Shown here: positions 53,229 through 62,882 of the stretch, one piece after another
Layout: the number at the start of each line of letters is the position of its first letter
How positions within the stretch are numbered: position 1 is the stretch's first letter
Source of the DNA: Vibrio gigantis
Lineage (GTDB): Bacteria; Pseudomonadota; Gammaproteobacteria; Enterobacterales; Vibrionaceae
Direction of reading: 5' to 3'
Assembly (NCBI RefSeq): GCF_024347515.1
Contig: NZ_AP025492.1
Span: 744,001 to 808,000, forward strand
Length of the DNA stretch: 64,000 nt
Program-made: the position numbers and the translations under genes
The notes under the pieces: generated by a model
Told to the model about the DNA's origin: nothing
Databases searched by the model: none
Seen by the model: only the letters and a program-made list of their open reading frames with translations

Positions 53229-55163
53229 TTATCTAGGAAGCTGCTTCACTCGCGCTAGGGTGTCACTGAATGGCTGTTGCTCTAGCTTACCGTAACCGAC
53301 CATTTTACTGGCTTTCAGTTTGGTTGAAAGCGGGGTGGCGATTCCACATAAGAAGCGAGTAATAGCCTCGTCGGTAATCAACTGTTGGCTAGCAGAAATG
53401 AATTCATGTATCCATGTCATCACCGTCTCATCATCGACAGGTTCAACATCAACGGTTGGTAGTGTCGCTACTTCGCCTCGGCATACGGAGCAGTGACCAC
53501 AGTTGGTTGGCGCCTTATCATCTGCAAAGTAACTCGCAAGGCGCGAGCTTAGACAGGTATCGGCTTCAAAGAAGCTCAGCATCTGATTAAGACGATTGAT
53601 TTCGCTGTTCTCTTTTGCTTTAAACAACTCAGTTAGACGCTCGGACAGTTGCATCATATCTTCAGAGGTATTGTGAATCGCGTAGACATCTGTGATTTGT
53701 TTGCTTTCTAGCTCAATCCAACCCTGTTCGTTGAAGTAATCAATAGCCGCGATAACACGTTGGCGATCCGCTTGGAAATGAGTCCAAAGCGCATCGAAGT
53801 CGACTTGGCACCAGACTCTCGCTTGTGGTGAACATTGGAAGATCGCTTCTACAAAATGACGACGTTCGCCTTGGAACTGCTCGCAGATCTGCTGTTTAGG
53901 GCGAATGAACTTAAATTTGTAATCCGCGAAGTAGCTGTACTTTGGCTCAATCACCCCTTCAATTTCAAGGTAAACCAGCAGTGTTTTCAGCGGTAGCTGC
54001 CGAATGTTAGATTCACGCGATAGTTGGTTAAGCATGATCTCCCATTGATTCGAACCCGAAGCATTAATGTTTTGGTTTTCGTAGATCTCTTTTAATACTG
54101 CCTGGATCGATATGTTGTCTGGCGTATCGCCAAATACAAAGTTCTCTAATGTGCTCAAGCCGTGTTTGTTCGCGAGCAAAATACACTGAGAAGCTTGCCC
54201 ATCTCGTCCTGCTCTACCTATCTCTTGCGAGTAGTTCTCTATCGATTTTGGTAAGTCAAAGTGAATCACTCGGCGAATATTTGACTTGTCGACACCCATA
54301 CCAAATGCAATGGTTGCTACGATACAGTTGACGTCATCACTCATGAATTGATGTTGGATGGCATCTCTGTTTTCTGGCTTAAGGCCAGCATGATAAGCCA
54401 CAGCGTTAACACCAGCATTACGAAGTTGCTGAGCGACCATTTCTGCTGTTTGTTGAAGAGTGACATACACAATAGTCGGAGCGAGAGAAGCTTGGTTGAC
54501 GACATTGCACAAGGTTTCTAGTTTGCTGGCTTGTTCGCAAGGTTGAATTGAAAGGTCTAGGTTTTGACGATAGAAGCCAGTAACTACTACACGTTCCTCA
54601 TCGATATCAAACTTAGACTTCATATCTTGGATAACAGAGGTCGTCGCGGTTGCCGTGAGCAATAGCACTTGAGGAATATTCAGTTGTTTTTGGTATTGAG
54701 GTAGTTTCAGATAGTCTGGTCTGAAGTTGTGACCCCATTCCGAGATACAGTGCGCCTCATCGACCACAAGTAACGAGATAGGCACTTGGGAGATAAACTG
54801 ACGAAAGCGTTCGTTCTTCAAGCGTTCAACCGAGATCATTAGGATTTTTGTGTCACCGTTACGTACCGACTGCATAACCTGTTGTGTGGTTTGTCTGTCT
54901 TGGCTTGATTCGATGGCAGCCGCGCTGATGCCTTTACTGTGTAAGAAGCTGAGTTGGTCTTTCATTAAGGCTAACAGTGGCGATATCACCAAGGTTAAAT
55001 GAGGAAGCTCTAATGCGGGTAATTGGTAGCAAAGCGACTTACCTGATCCCGTCGGGAATATCGCGGCTGTCGAGTGACCAGATAGAACATTATCAATGAC
55101 TTGCTTTTGTCCGTTTCGTAGTGAATCGAATCCGAATACTTGTTTTAGCTTCTGCTCAATCAT
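53229..55163 (-). CDS. RecQ-family ATP-dependent DNA helicase lacking an HRDC domain
   Basis: A 644-residue SF2 3'-5' helicase. Motifs in order: FPTGSGKSLCYQLPAL (Walker A), SPLLALMKDQ, VDEAHCISEWGHNFRPDY (DEAH and the RecQ aromatic loop), LLTATAT, VAYHAGLKPENRD, FGMGVDKSNIRRVIHFD and QEIGRAGRDG. A zinc-binding Cys set follows (DTCLSSRL, NCGHCSVCRG). The part after it is not a clear HRDC domain, so it is likely a paralogue of housekeeping RecQ. It is divergent from the GreA/B-like gene and convergent with dinB. Confidence 0.9.
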   Translation of the reverse strand: MIEQKLKQVFGFDSLRNGQKQVIDNVLSGHSTAAIFPTGSGKSLCYQLPALELPHLTLVISPLLALMKDQLSFLHSKGISAAAIESSQDRQTTQQVMQSVRNGDTKILMISVERLKNERFRQFISQVPISLLVVDEAHCISEWGHNFRPDYLKLPQYQKQLNIPQVLLLTATATTSVIQDMKSKFDIDEERVVVTGFYRQNLDLSIQPCEQASKLETLCNVVNQASLAPTIVYVTLQQTAEMVAQQLRNAGVNAVAYHAGLKPENRDAIQHQFMSDDVNCIVATIAFGMGVDKSNIRRVIHFDLPKSIENYSQEIGRAGRDGQASQCILLANKHGLSTLENFVFGDTPDNISIQAVLKEIYENQNINASGSNQWEIMLNQLSRESNIRQLPLKTLLVYLEIEGVIEPKYSYFADYKFKFIRPKQQICEQFQGERRHFVEAIFQCSPQARVWCQVDFDALWTHFQADRQRVIAAIDYFNEQGWIELESKQITDVYAIHNTSEDMMQLSERLTELFKAKENSEINRLNQMLSFFEADTCLSSRLASYFADDKAPTNCGHCSVCRGEVATLPTVDVEPVDDETVMTWIHEFISASQQLITDEAITRFLCGIATPLSTKLKASKMVGYGKLEQQPFSDTLARVKQLPR

Positions 55164-55308
55164 TTATGTTCTACCTGATCTAATAAGTGTCGTATTGATG
55201 CTAAAGCGCGCGCCTATTCATGATAGCGTCGCTCGTTGAATCAAATGTCTTGCACCTGATTGTACCTAATTCTATTCTGTAGCTCCTATAGAAAAGCACC
55301 CCAATAGT

Positions 55309-55782
55309 ATGAATAAGTCTGAGCTTCGACAAATAATCATTGAGCAACTCGAAACCCGATTACGTATCGCACAGTCTGCTACCCAGCGTGCCATTGACGC
55401 CGCGACCGATGAAGAGACAGTGCCAGAGCACAAGTACGACACCTTAGCTCTAGAAGCCTCGTATCTTGCCCACGGACAAGCGGTGAGAGTGCAAGAGTGT
55501 GAAGATGATATTCAGTGTTACCGAAACCTGGTATTGCGTGACAGTGAAAAAATTACGGTGAGTAGCTATGTGGTGGTGATTGACGAGCATGACCAATATA
55601 AACACTTTTTCATGGGGCCGAGAGTTGGTGGACTCTCTGTTATGTGGAATGATCATGAAGTTGCGATTGTGACCGCGAACGCGCCGTTTGGTCGGGCTTT
55701 AATGGGTAAAGAAGTTGGCGATGAAATTGAGTTTAAGGTCGCTGATAAACAGTTTTGCTACGAAGTTATATCTATCGACTAA
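55309..55782 (+). CDS. GreA/GreB-family transcription elongation factor-like protein
   Basis: A 157-residue protein. The N-terminal ~75 residues form a helical hairpin whose tip is acidic (ATDEETVPEHKYDTLALEASYLAHG), the position of the catalytic Asp/Glu in GreA that work in the polymerase secondary channel. The C-terminal half is an FKBP-like Gre domain with FGRALMGKEVGDEIEFKV, as in GreA/GreB. It differs from canonical GreA and GreB, so it is a paralogue; rescue of stalled RNA polymerase or competition for its channel is inferred. Confidence 0.75.
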   Translation: MNKSELRQIIIEQLETRLRIAQSATQRAIDAATDEETVPEHKYDTLALEASYLAHGQAVRVQECEDDIQCYRNLVLRDSEKITVSSYVVVIDEHDQYKHFFMGPRVGGLSVMWNDHEVAIVTANAPFGRALMGKEVGDEIEFKVADKQFCYEVISID

Positions 55783-55870
55783 CTAACTGGCTAATAGATA
55801 TAAAACGTTTCTCTGACAAAGAAGCATAAACCCAAGGTATAGTAATTTGTCAGATTGATGAGAGGATGTT

Positions 55871-56629
55871 ATGAAAAACAGTGTATTAATTGCATCACTA
55901 ACAGCGGCAATCTCTGTTGTGAGCCTGCCAACGTTTGCAGCGCAGTGTCGAGTTGATTTGAAGAATGAATTACGAATCGATGACCAGAAAGTCGAAATCC
56001 ATCAGGTGAATGGCGATACAGCGGTCTTCGATGAAAACAATGACCTCTATATCCATGGCGAAAAAGTTGAGCTCGATGCTAACCAACAAGCTGCAATAGA
56101 GAAGTATCGTGACAGCATGAGTGAGTATTTACCTCGCGCAAAGCAAATGGCTAACGAGAGCTTAGCATTAGCCAATGACGTTATTGATGATATTGCTGCT
56201 AGCCTAGATTCGCCTGAGTCGTTTGATAACGTAAAAGAGTCAATGAAGACGTACTTTGCTGAACTTGAGGCTCGTTACTACAAAGATGGTGAGCTAGTAC
56301 TACCAGCAGATAGCTTCGACTCGATGGCAAATGGCTGGTCTGAAGATTTTGAAAAGGCCAAAGAGATCTTTAACCAAGAGTTTATCTCAAGTGCATTCAA
56401 TGCAATGTCGGAAAAGATGAAGCAAGAGGGTGGGCTAAATCTTACTGAACTGGCTGACAGCATGGCGGATCTCAAGCTTAAAGTTGAAGAGCGAATGAAA
56501 GAACATGCTCAGCAAATGGAAGAAGAAGGCACCGAATTCTGTGATTCACTTGATGAGATGGCAGAACAAGAGCAAGAACTGCATGAAATCATTCCGAACC
56601 TGAAAGATTACCAAGTATTCACGATTTAA
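55871..56629 (+). CDS. yggN: DUF2884 (YggN) family periplasmic protein
   Basis: A 252-residue exported protein: signal peptide ending PTFAA, mature part starting QCRVDLKNELRIDDQ. The N-terminal strand region is followed by a long acidic, helical middle and tail (KLKVEERMKEHAQQMEEEGTEF, split). Two cysteines, one near the mature start and one in TEFCDSL, could form a disulfide. Similar in length and layout to E. coli YggN (239); function unknown. GAGAGG lies 8-13 nt before the ATG; a terminator follows. Confidence 0.78.
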   Translation: MKNSVLIASLTAAISVVSLPTFAAQCRVDLKNELRIDDQKVEIHQVNGDTAVFDENNDLYIHGEKVELDANQQAAIEKYRDSMSEYLPRAKQMANESLALANDVIDDIAASLDSPESFDNVKESMKTYFAELEARYYKDGELVLPADSFDSMANGWSEDFEKAKEIFNQEFISSAFNAMSEKMKQEGGLNLTELADSMADLKLKVEERMKEHAQQMEEEGTEFCDSLDEMAEQEQELHEIIPNLKDYQVFTI

Positions 56630-56651
56630 TTCGAGTCTAGTGATGAATAGC

Positions 56652-56676
56652 AAGAGCACCAGTTGGTGCTCTTTTT
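56652..56676 (+). terminator. Intrinsic terminator of the DUF2884 gene
   Basis: AAGAGCACC and GGTGCTCTT form a 9-bp stem around AGTT, followed by TTTG. Confidence 0.85.
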
Positions 56677-56905
56677 GTTTGTATAGTTCACTCAATGATA
56701 AGTATCAATTTTGTGGCCTGGCTCTGTTGATGATTCTTTAGTGCCTATATTTGGAAAACTATCGAACTGGTTCGTTGTTAATTTTGTGGTTCTAAATAGC
56801 GTATTGATTGTAAAAATTAGAGAATTGTTCATTTATTGGTTGTGTCTATCATTGCTTTTGATTACTGTACTTCTCAACTAGTTCACTGATTTTTATGCGG
56901 GCAAT

Positions 56906-58267
56906 ATGGACCAACAATCATCCTCTTCAAGAGAGCTATTTAGTTCTCGTTTGGGTTTTATTTTAGCAGCGGCTGGTGCAGCTGTTGGCTTGGGTAATAT
57001 TTGGGGTTTCCCAACTCAAGTTGCGAGCAATGGCGGTGGTGCTTTTCTGCTTGTTTACCTAATCATGATCTTCGTGGTTGCTTTTCCTATGCTGGTGGTT
57101 GAGATGGCGATTGGCCGTCATGGCCAAGCGAACCCTGTCGATAGCATGCGTTCACTAACTGCTAACCCGCTAGGCAAGAAAGTCGGTGAATTTGTTGGCT
57201 GGATTGGTCTTAGTGTTCCAAGCGCAGTATTAGCCTTTTATAGCATTGTCGGCGGTTGGTTGATCTGCTTCCTAATCGGCGCTGTTGCTGATCTGATTGG
57301 CCTAGAGGCGATTGCGGATTGGTTTAAAGGCTTCAGCGTTGAGCGTAATGTTTTTGGTACAGTTGCGTTCTACGTACTGACGATTTTGATTGTACAGGGC
57401 GGTGTTAAGCAAGGTATCGAGAAGTGGTCGACGCGTTTAATGCCAGCACTGTTTGTATTGTTCGGCCTATTGTTTGTTTACATCATGACGCAATCTGGCG
57501 CGATGGAAGGCTTAAAACATTACCTAGTTCCAGACTTTGAGAAAGTGTGGGATAGAAAGCTGATTCTAGCAGCGATGGGGCAAGGCTTCTTCTCGCTAAC
57601 GATTGGTGGCTGTTCAATGTTGGTTTATGGCTCTTACTTAAGTAAGAAAGAGAACCTACCAAAAATGGCGATGAACGTAACCTTGGTTGATACTGCTGTA
57701 GCCTTTATTGCCGGTTTAGTGGTTATGCCTGCGATGTTTGTTGCGATGCAAAAAGGTGTTCAAATCTACGCCGAAGATGGCTCGCTGTTAAGTTCTGACA
57801 CGCTAGTGTTCACGGTTCTGCCTTTGATGTTTGATAGTTTAGGTGTGCTTGGGCAGATCTTCGCGATTGTTTTCTTCCTACTGCTAACGATTGCTGCACT
57901 GACTTCTTCTATTTCAATGTTAGAAGGCCCGGTAGCACTAGTGAGTGAGCGCTTCAATACCAGAAGAACGCCAACAAGTTGGGTGATTGGTGGTGCTATC
58001 GCACTATTCAGTGTGGTAATTGTTTACAATTTTGCTGCAATGTTTGGCATGGTGGCGATGATAGCGACTCAATACCTTCAACCGATCGCCGCATTGATGT
58101 TCTGTTTGTTTGGCGGTTGGGTATGGACCCGAGCTTCAAAAGTGAAAGAGCTTGAGCAAGGTTGCCCTGATTTTCAGCTTGGCTGGTTTGGTAAGGTTTG
58201 GCCGATGTATGTGAAGTTCGTGTGCCCAATCTTAGTGGCAACGGTGATATGGGCTTCTTTCGGATAG
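56906..58267 (+). CDS. Neurotransmitter:sodium symporter (NSS) family transporter
   Basis: A 453-residue protein with about eleven membrane segments. The N-terminal SRLGFILAAAGAAVGLGNIWGFPTQ is the NSS helix-1 signature; GGGAFLLVYLI and MLVVEMAIGRHG follow. It imports an amino acid or amine with Na+; the ligand is not readable. The usual Arg in GNxWRFP is Gly here (GNIWGFP). The Na+ gradient could be supplied by the Na+-NQR encoded at 43-50 kb. Monocistronic, with a terminator at 58306. Confidence 0.92.
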   Translation: MDQQSSSSRELFSSRLGFILAAAGAAVGLGNIWGFPTQVASNGGGAFLLVYLIMIFVVAFPMLVVEMAIGRHGQANPVDSMRSLTANPLGKKVGEFVGWIGLSVPSAVLAFYSIVGGWLICFLIGAVADLIGLEAIADWFKGFSVERNVFGTVAFYVLTILIVQGGVKQGIEKWSTRLMPALFVLFGLLFVYIMTQSGAMEGLKHYLVPDFEKVWDRKLILAAMGQGFFSLTIGGCSMLVYGSYLSKKENLPKMAMNVTLVDTAVAFIAGLVVMPAMFVAMQKGVQIYAEDGSLLSSDTLVFTVLPLMFDSLGVLGQIFAIVFFLLLTIAALTSSISMLEGPVALVSERFNTRRTPTSWVIGGAIALFSVVIVYNFAAMFGMVAMIATQYLQPIAALMFCLFGGWVWTRASKVKELEQGCPDFQLGWFGKVWPMYVKFVCPILVATVIWASFG

Positions 58268-58305
58268 TGACCAGCTAACGACTACATCATTATATTTGCT
58301 ATTCA

Positions 58306-58338
58306 AGGCCACTCAATAAAGAGTGGCTTTGTTGTTTT
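58306..58338 (+). terminator. Intrinsic terminator of the NSS symporter gene
   Basis: GCCACTC and GAGTGGC pair around AATAAA, followed by TTTGTTGTTTTTA. The stem matches the one at 352-372. Confidence 0.78.
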
Positions 58339-58372
58339 TATATAATGCTATAGCCGCACGAACAAGATAGAA

Positions 58373-58404
58373 AAAAGGCGCTGAACATAATATTCAGCGC
58401 CTTT
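58373..58404 (-). terminator. Intrinsic terminator of lipA
   Basis: AAAGGCGCTGAA and TTCAGCGCCTTT form a 12-bp stem; on the minus strand it is followed by TTTCTATC. Confidence 0.86.
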
Positions 58405-58428
58405 GTATTTTTAGTTAAGCAATCGTGA

Positions 58429-59394
58429 TTACTTAATTTCCATACCTTGAGCTTGTAGGTCTGCATGGTAAGAAGAACGTACAAACGGACCACACGCAGC
58501 GTGTGTGAAGCCAAGTTCAAGAGCAATCTCTTTCAGCTCATCGAACTCTGAAGGCGGCACGTAGCGCTCTACTGGTAAGTGGTGACGGCTTGGTGCTAGG
58601 TATTGACCTAGTGTCAGCATAGTTACACCGTGTTCGCGAAGATCTTTCAGAACTTGAACGATCTCTTCTTTTGTTTCACCAAGGCCCATCATTACACCAG
58701 ACTTTGTTGGGATATCTGGGTGTTGCTCTTTGAATTTCTTCAGTAGATCTAGGGACCATTTGTAGTTCGCACCTGGACGCGCTTTACGGTATAGACGTGG
58801 CGCTGTCTCTAGGTTGTGGTTGAAAACATCTGGCGGGTTGTCTTTCATTAGGTCAAGCGCAACGTCCATACGACCACGGAAGTCTGGAACCAGTGTTTCG
58901 ATACGAATATTTGGGTTTAGCTCGCGAATCTCACGGTTACAGTCAGCAAAGTGCTGAGCACCGCCGTCACGCAAGTCATCGCGGTCAACTGAAGTGATTA
59001 CAACGTACTTCAGTTTCATGTCTTTAATTGTCTTAGCCAGTTTCTTCGGCTCTTCCGCTTCAGGAGCAACTGGACGACCATGGGCAACATCACAGAACGG
59101 GCAGCGACGAGTACAGATAGCGCCAAGAATCATAAACGTTGCCGTACCGTGGTTGAAACACTCGGCTAGGTTAGGGCAAGACGCTTCTTCACAAACTGAG
59201 TGCAGGTTGTTTTTGCGCATTGCTGATTTGATTTCTTGGATACGATGGCTGTCTGAAGGAAGTTTAATCTTCATCCATTCTGGCTTACGTAGCACTTCTT
59301 TCTGTTCAGCAGGCATATTCTTTACGGGAATTAATGCCATTTTGTCAGCGTCACGATATTTAACGCCTTTTTCCATTTGGATTGGTTTGCTCAT
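58429..59394 (-). CDS. lipA: Lipoyl synthase
   Basis: A radical-SAM enzyme inserting two sulfurs into octanoyl-lipoyl domains. The 321-residue protein has the auxiliary cluster cysteines in [15 protein letters not shown] and the radical-SAM CxxxCxxC in [14 protein letters not shown]. Family segments [17 protein letters not shown] and [15 protein letters not shown] follow, with the terminal [10 protein letters not shown] giving the conserved Ser ligand. 4 bp after lipB; same operon. Confidence 0.97.
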   Translation of the reverse strand: MSKPIQMEKGVKYRDADKMALIPVKNMPAEQKEVLRKPEWMKIKLPSDSHRIQEIKSAMRKNNLHSVCEEASCPNLAECFNHGTATFMILGAICTRRCPFCDVAHGRPVAPEAEEPKKLAKTIKDMKLKYVVITSVDRDDLRDGGAQHFADCNREIRELNPNIRIETLVPDFRGRMDVALDLMKDNPPDVFNHNLETAPRLYRKARPGANYKWSLDLLKKFKEQHPDIPTKSGVMMGLGETKEEIVQVLKDLREHGVTMLTLGQYLAPSRHHLPVERYVPPSEFDELKEIALELGFTHAACGPFVRSSYHADLQAQGMEIK

Positions 59395-59398
59395 GATT

Positions 59399-60058
59399 TT
59401 ATGCTTCTGCTGTAATGTTACTGGTGGCTTGAATGTCTACTTGGTCATAGCCGAGCAGCTCTACGAGCTCTTGTATTAACTGTTGCTCAACGTTCTCTAA
59501 TTCACTTGGTCCGCCAAGTTGGCTGACTTGTGCCATTTCCATACCTTGATAACCACATGGGTTAATGCGCAGAAACGGAGACAGGTCCATATCAACGTTC
59601 AGTGCTAGCCCATGGAATGAGCAGCCACGTCGAATTCGTAGTCCGAGTGAACAGATTTTCTTGCCATCGACATAAACACCAGGAGCGTCCGGTCGGGCAG
59701 CTGAATCTATATTGTAAGCTTTCAGAGTGTTGATTACGAGGTTCTCGATATGAGTAACTAAATCGCGCACTCCGAATTTCTTGCGGCGGATGTTAATCAG
59801 AAAGTACGCCACTAACTGACCTGGGCCATGGTAAGTCACTTGGCCACCGCGATCGCTTTGTATCACAGGGATATCGCCAGCATTTAATACATGCTCAGCT
59901 TTGCCTGCTTGTCCTTGAGTGAAGACAGGGTTGTGTTCAACCAACCATACTTGGTCTACGTCTTCTTCTGTGCGTTCGTCTGTGAACTTATGCATGGCTT
60001 TCCACACAGGTTCATAATCCTGACGGCCTAATTTTTTTACGATTAGCTTATTTTGCAA
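59399..60058 (-). CDS. lipB: Octanoyltransferase
   Basis: Transfers octanoate from acyl-carrier protein to lipoyl domains, the first step of endogenous lipoate synthesis. The 219-residue protein has [18 protein letters not shown], the catalytic Lys in [20 protein letters not shown] and catalytic Cys in [11 protein letters not shown]. Translationally close to lipA (4-bp gap). Confidence 0.96.
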   Translation of the reverse strand: MQNKLIVKKLGRQDYEPVWKAMHKFTDERTEEDVDQVWLVEHNPVFTQGQAGKAEHVLNAGDIPVIQSDRGGQVTYHGPGQLVAYFLINIRRKKFGVRDLVTHIENLVINTLKAYNIDSAARPDAPGVYVDGKKICSLGLRIRRGCSFHGLALNVDMDLSPFLRINPCGYQGMEMAQVSQLGGPSELENVEQQLIQELVELLGYDQVDIQATSNITAEA

Positions 60059-60210
60059 AGCGGCACTCCCTCAAGGATTAATAAAGTGAACGCATTATAA
60101 ACGCGAAACATGATTCTAACTACAGACGGACTGCAAGGTTTTTCAACTTTCTTTGTGTTTATTGAAAATTAAGTTGAATGAATTTGACTGCGATAGGGTG
60201 CTTTAAACAA

Positions 60211-60237
60211 AAACAGCGGCAATAAGCCGCTGTTTTT
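60211..60237. terminator. Hairpin terminator between ybeD and lipB
   Basis: AAACAGCGGC and GCCGCTGTTT form a 10-bp stem with a 5-nt loop, with T-rich sequence on both outer sides. It separates ybeD from lipB-lipA. Confidence 0.8.
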
Positions 60238-60253
60238 CATGCGTAATCGAAGA

Positions 60254-60529
60254 TTACAGAACCATACGAACGATTTCGATCTCGCCCAGTTCTTTGTATA
60301 GAGTTTCTACTTGCTCAATTGACGTCGCAGTAATATTGATAGAAACAGAGTGGTAGTTACCTTTTGCACTCGGTTTTAGCGTTGGGCTGTAGTCACCAGG
60401 AGCATGACGCTGGATCACTTCTAGCACTAGCTCAGTCAGTTCTGGCTTAGCGTGGCCCATTACTTTGTAAGTGAATGAACAAGGGAACTCTAAGAGGTCT
60501 TTTAGTTTTGCATCAGAATTGATGTTCAT
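60254..60529 (-). CDS. ybeD: YbeD family protein (DUF493)
   Basis: A 91-residue ACT-like small protein. The start is ATG 60529, with GGAG 6 nt upstream; the longer frame to 60664 is not supported. Close to E. coli Ybe[60 protein letters not shown], and EIVRMVL at the end. Its place between dacA and lipB is conserved; a regulatory role in lipoylation has been suggested from context only. Confidence 0.93.
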   Translation of the reverse strand: MNINSDAKLKDLLEFPCSFTYKVMGHAKPELTELVLEVIQRHAPGDYSPTLKPSAKGNYHSVSINITATSIEQVETLYKELGEIEIVRMVL

Positions 60530-60653
60530 GATTAGCTCCAAAAGGCTAGACTCTCGCAACTTGGCGAAATGTCGATAAAAAGCGTGTTCGGTCAACAGAC
60601 ACGAGTAATAAGGCGGAATATTACGTGTAAATATCACTGAACTCAAGATCAAC

Positions 60654-60777
60654 AAAAGCCGCACATGGCGGCTTTTGGTTCGCTAATGAGTAAATAGTGA
60701 ATTTACTCATTAGGTTAGCTTTCCAACAAGCTAAGGTTTTGTTTAGAACAAACCTTAGGCTTACTTAGAATAAGCCT
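60654..60777 (-). repeat. Run of five consecutive hairpins at the 3' end of dacA
   Basis: Five adjacent perfect or near-perfect inverted repeats: AAAAGCCGC/GCGGCTTTT (60654-60676), CTAATGAGTAAA/TTTACTCATTAG (60683-60713), TTAGCTT/AAGCTAA (60715-60734), TAAGGTTT/AAACCTTA (60732-60757) and AGGCTTA/TAAGCCT (60757-60777, overlapping the dacA stop). The one at 60654 is T-rich enough to terminate the dacA transcript. Confidence 0.75.
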
Positions 60778-61946
60778 TTGAATAGCAGTACTAAGTAGTC
60801 CCATAGACGGCTGAATAGGCTGCCTTGGTCTACATCTTCAAGTGCAAGTAGTGGGTATTCAGCAACGTCTTCACCGTCTACTTGGTAGAAGAGTTTACCA
60901 ACCACATCACCTTTGCTGATTGGCGCTTCTAGCTCTTTTTCAAGAACGAAGCTAGCCTTCAGGTTCTTAGCTTGACCACGAGGTAGCGTAACGAAAGTAT
61001 CTTCATCGACACCTAGTGCAACTGTGTCCTTGCTACCCATCCAGATCTTCTCTTCTACGAAGGTTTCACCCGCTGTGTGTGGTGCCACTGTTTCGAAGAA
61101 GCGGAAGCCGTAGCTCAGTAGCTTTTTGCTTTCTGTTTTACGAGCGTTCGCATTTTTCGTGCCCATCACAACCGCAACTAGGCGCATTTTGCCTTCTGTC
61201 GCTGAGCTGACTAGGCTGTAACCTGCATTGCTTGTGTGGCCAGTTTTGATGCCATCAACGTTCATGCTCTTATCCCATAACAGACCGTTACGGTTGTACT
61301 GGGTGATGCCGTTGTAAGTGAATTTCTTCTGTGAGTAGATGCGGTACTCGTCAGGCACGTCGCGAATTAGCGCCTGGCCAAGTAGTGCCATATCATAAGG
61401 TGTTGAGTATAGATTCGGGTTGTCTAGACCGTGCACGTTAGCAAAGTGCGTGTCTTTCATACCTATAGAGCTTGCCCATGCGTTCATTAGGTCAACGAAA
61501 GCATCTTCAGAGCCAGCGATGTGTTCAGCCATCGCAACACATGCATCGTTACCAGATTGAATGATGATACCGCGGTTCAGTTCTTCAACTTTCACCGTTG
61601 TACCTACTTCAACAAACATCTTAGATGAATCTGGGAAGTTTTTAGCCCAAGCATTTTCACTGATTACAACATCGTCGTTTAGGTTGATGTTGCCACGCTC
61701 TAGCTCTTGGCCGATCACGTAGCTCGTCATCATCTTGGTTAAACTTGCTGGAGAAAGCTGAGTATTCATCTCTTTCTCTGCTAGTACTTTGCCTGAATGG
61801 TAATCCATCAGAACAAAACCTTTAGCGGCGATTTGAGGTGCATCAGGAACAACAATAGGAGCGGCGAATGACGATGTAGCTATCGTTGCAGAAAGAGCAA
61901 CAGAAGTAGCAAAAATCGATTTAACAAGTTTATTAGATTTAATCAT
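60765..61946 (-). CDS. dacA: D-alanyl-D-alanine carboxypeptidase (PBP5)
   Basis: Trims the terminal D-Ala from murein stem peptides on the periplasmic face. The 393-residue protein has a signal peptide (to ~residue 29, SSFAA), the serine-protease-like penicillin-binding motifs S68-LT-K71 (SPASLTKMM), SGN (IQSGNDACV) and KTG (DGIKTGHTS), a beta-rich C-terminal domain, and a C-terminal amphipathic/hydrophobic helix (LFSRLWDYLVLLFKGLF) for membrane anchoring. Between rlpA and ybeD as in E. coli. Confidence 0.96.
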   Translation of the reverse strand: MIKSNKLVKSIFATSVALSATIATSSFAAPIVVPDAPQIAAKGFVLMDYHSGKVLAEKEMNTQLSPASLTKMMTSYVIGQELERGNINLNDDVVISENAWAKNFPDSSKMFVEVGTTVKVEELNRGIIIQSGNDACVAMAEHIAGSEDAFVDLMNAWASSIGMKDTHFANVHGLDNPNLYSTPYDMALLGQALIRDVPDEYRIYSQKKFTYNGITQYNRNGLLWDKSMNVDGIKTGHTSNAGYSLVSSATEGKMRLVAVVMGTKNANARKTESKKLLSYGFRFFETVAPHTAGETFVEEKIWMGSKDTVALGVDEDTFVTLPRGQAKNLKASFVLEKELEAPISKGDVVGKLFYQVDGEDVAEYPLLALEDVDQGSLFSRLWDYLVLLFKGLF

Positions 61947-62039
61947 TTTGAATGCAATTATTTGGTGAACTATTCATATATTAACAGAATCACTCTGTCA
62001 CACCAGAGCGCTGATTACCAGAAGTAACTGTTAGATTAA

Positions 62040-62879
62040 TTAGCGAGTTAGGGTGTGTTTTTTTATATAAGCTGACGGGTAACCCATTAGCTTAACTTGT
62101 TCTAATTTCTCTTGAGTCAGAGCATAGTCATGAAATGGTCCAATCATTAGGCGGTAGTTGTCATCATTTGGCTGCAAGAACGTTGCTACTCCTAGCTTTT
62201 CGCCTAGATCTTTAGCTAACTTCTCGGTTCTATCTTCATGAGGCGATGTCGCGACTTGAATAATAAATTGCGGTAAAGCGGCCTTTTTATTTGCGTCGGT
62301 TGGCATAGCGACAGTAATGACTTCTATCTCAACATTTGCAGTGCCAGTTCTCAATACATCGAGCTTATAAGCTGCCGCATAACTAAGGTCAATGATTCGG
62401 CCATCATGGAATGGACCGCGGTCATTGATACGAACAATCGTCGTTTTGTTATTGTCGGTATTCGTCACCTTTACATAGCTTGGAATTGGCAATGTTTTGT
62501 GCGCTGCCGACATCGAATACATGTCGTAAATCTCGCCATTAGACGTTAAATGACCATGAAATTTCTTACCGTACCAAGAGGCTTTGCCCTTCTCTGTAAA
62601 GCCTTCGGTCTTTTTTACGATCTTGTAGTCTTTGCCACGCAGTGTGTAATCCGTGTTACCACCTAAACTATAAGGTTCATACTGAGGATGAGCATCCTCT
62701 AAATGCTCTACCGAGATCGGTGCGTCTGGTGCAATATCTGAATCAATATCGTAGCGTCCAGTTGGCTTCTGTGAAGAGCAACCATTGATTAAAATGGCTA
62801 GCCCTAAGATAGAGACTATTTTTTTTATTGGCAGCTCATCAACCAAGGATGCTTTTTTGGAAAATGTTGTAATAGACAT
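62040..62879 (-). CDS. rlpA: Septal ring lytic transglycosylase RlpA
   Basis: A septal lipoprotein. The 279-residue protein has a lipobox (INGC), a double-psi beta-barrel domain (~95-190: GKASWYGKKFHGHLTSNGE, RINDRGPFHDGRIIDLSYAAA) with the conserved catalytic-type Asp in NDRGPF, and a C-terminal SPOR domain (~205-279) that binds denuded glycan strands. Begins 3 bp after rodA. Confidence 0.93.
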   Translation of the reverse strand: MSITTFSKKASLVDELPIKKIVSILGLAILINGCSSQKPTGRYDIDSDIAPDAPISVEHLEDAHPQYEPYSLGGNTDYTLRGKDYKIVKKTEGFTEKGKASWYGKKFHGHLTSNGEIYDMYSMSAAHKTLPIPSYVKVTNTDNNKTTIVRINDRGPFHDGRIIDLSYAAAYKLDVLRTGTANVEIEVITVAMPTDANKKAALPQFIIQVATSPHEDRTEKLAKDLGEKLGVATFLQPNDDNYRLMIGPFHDYALTQEKLEQVKLMGYPSAYIKKHTLTR

Positions 62880-62882
62880 CGA

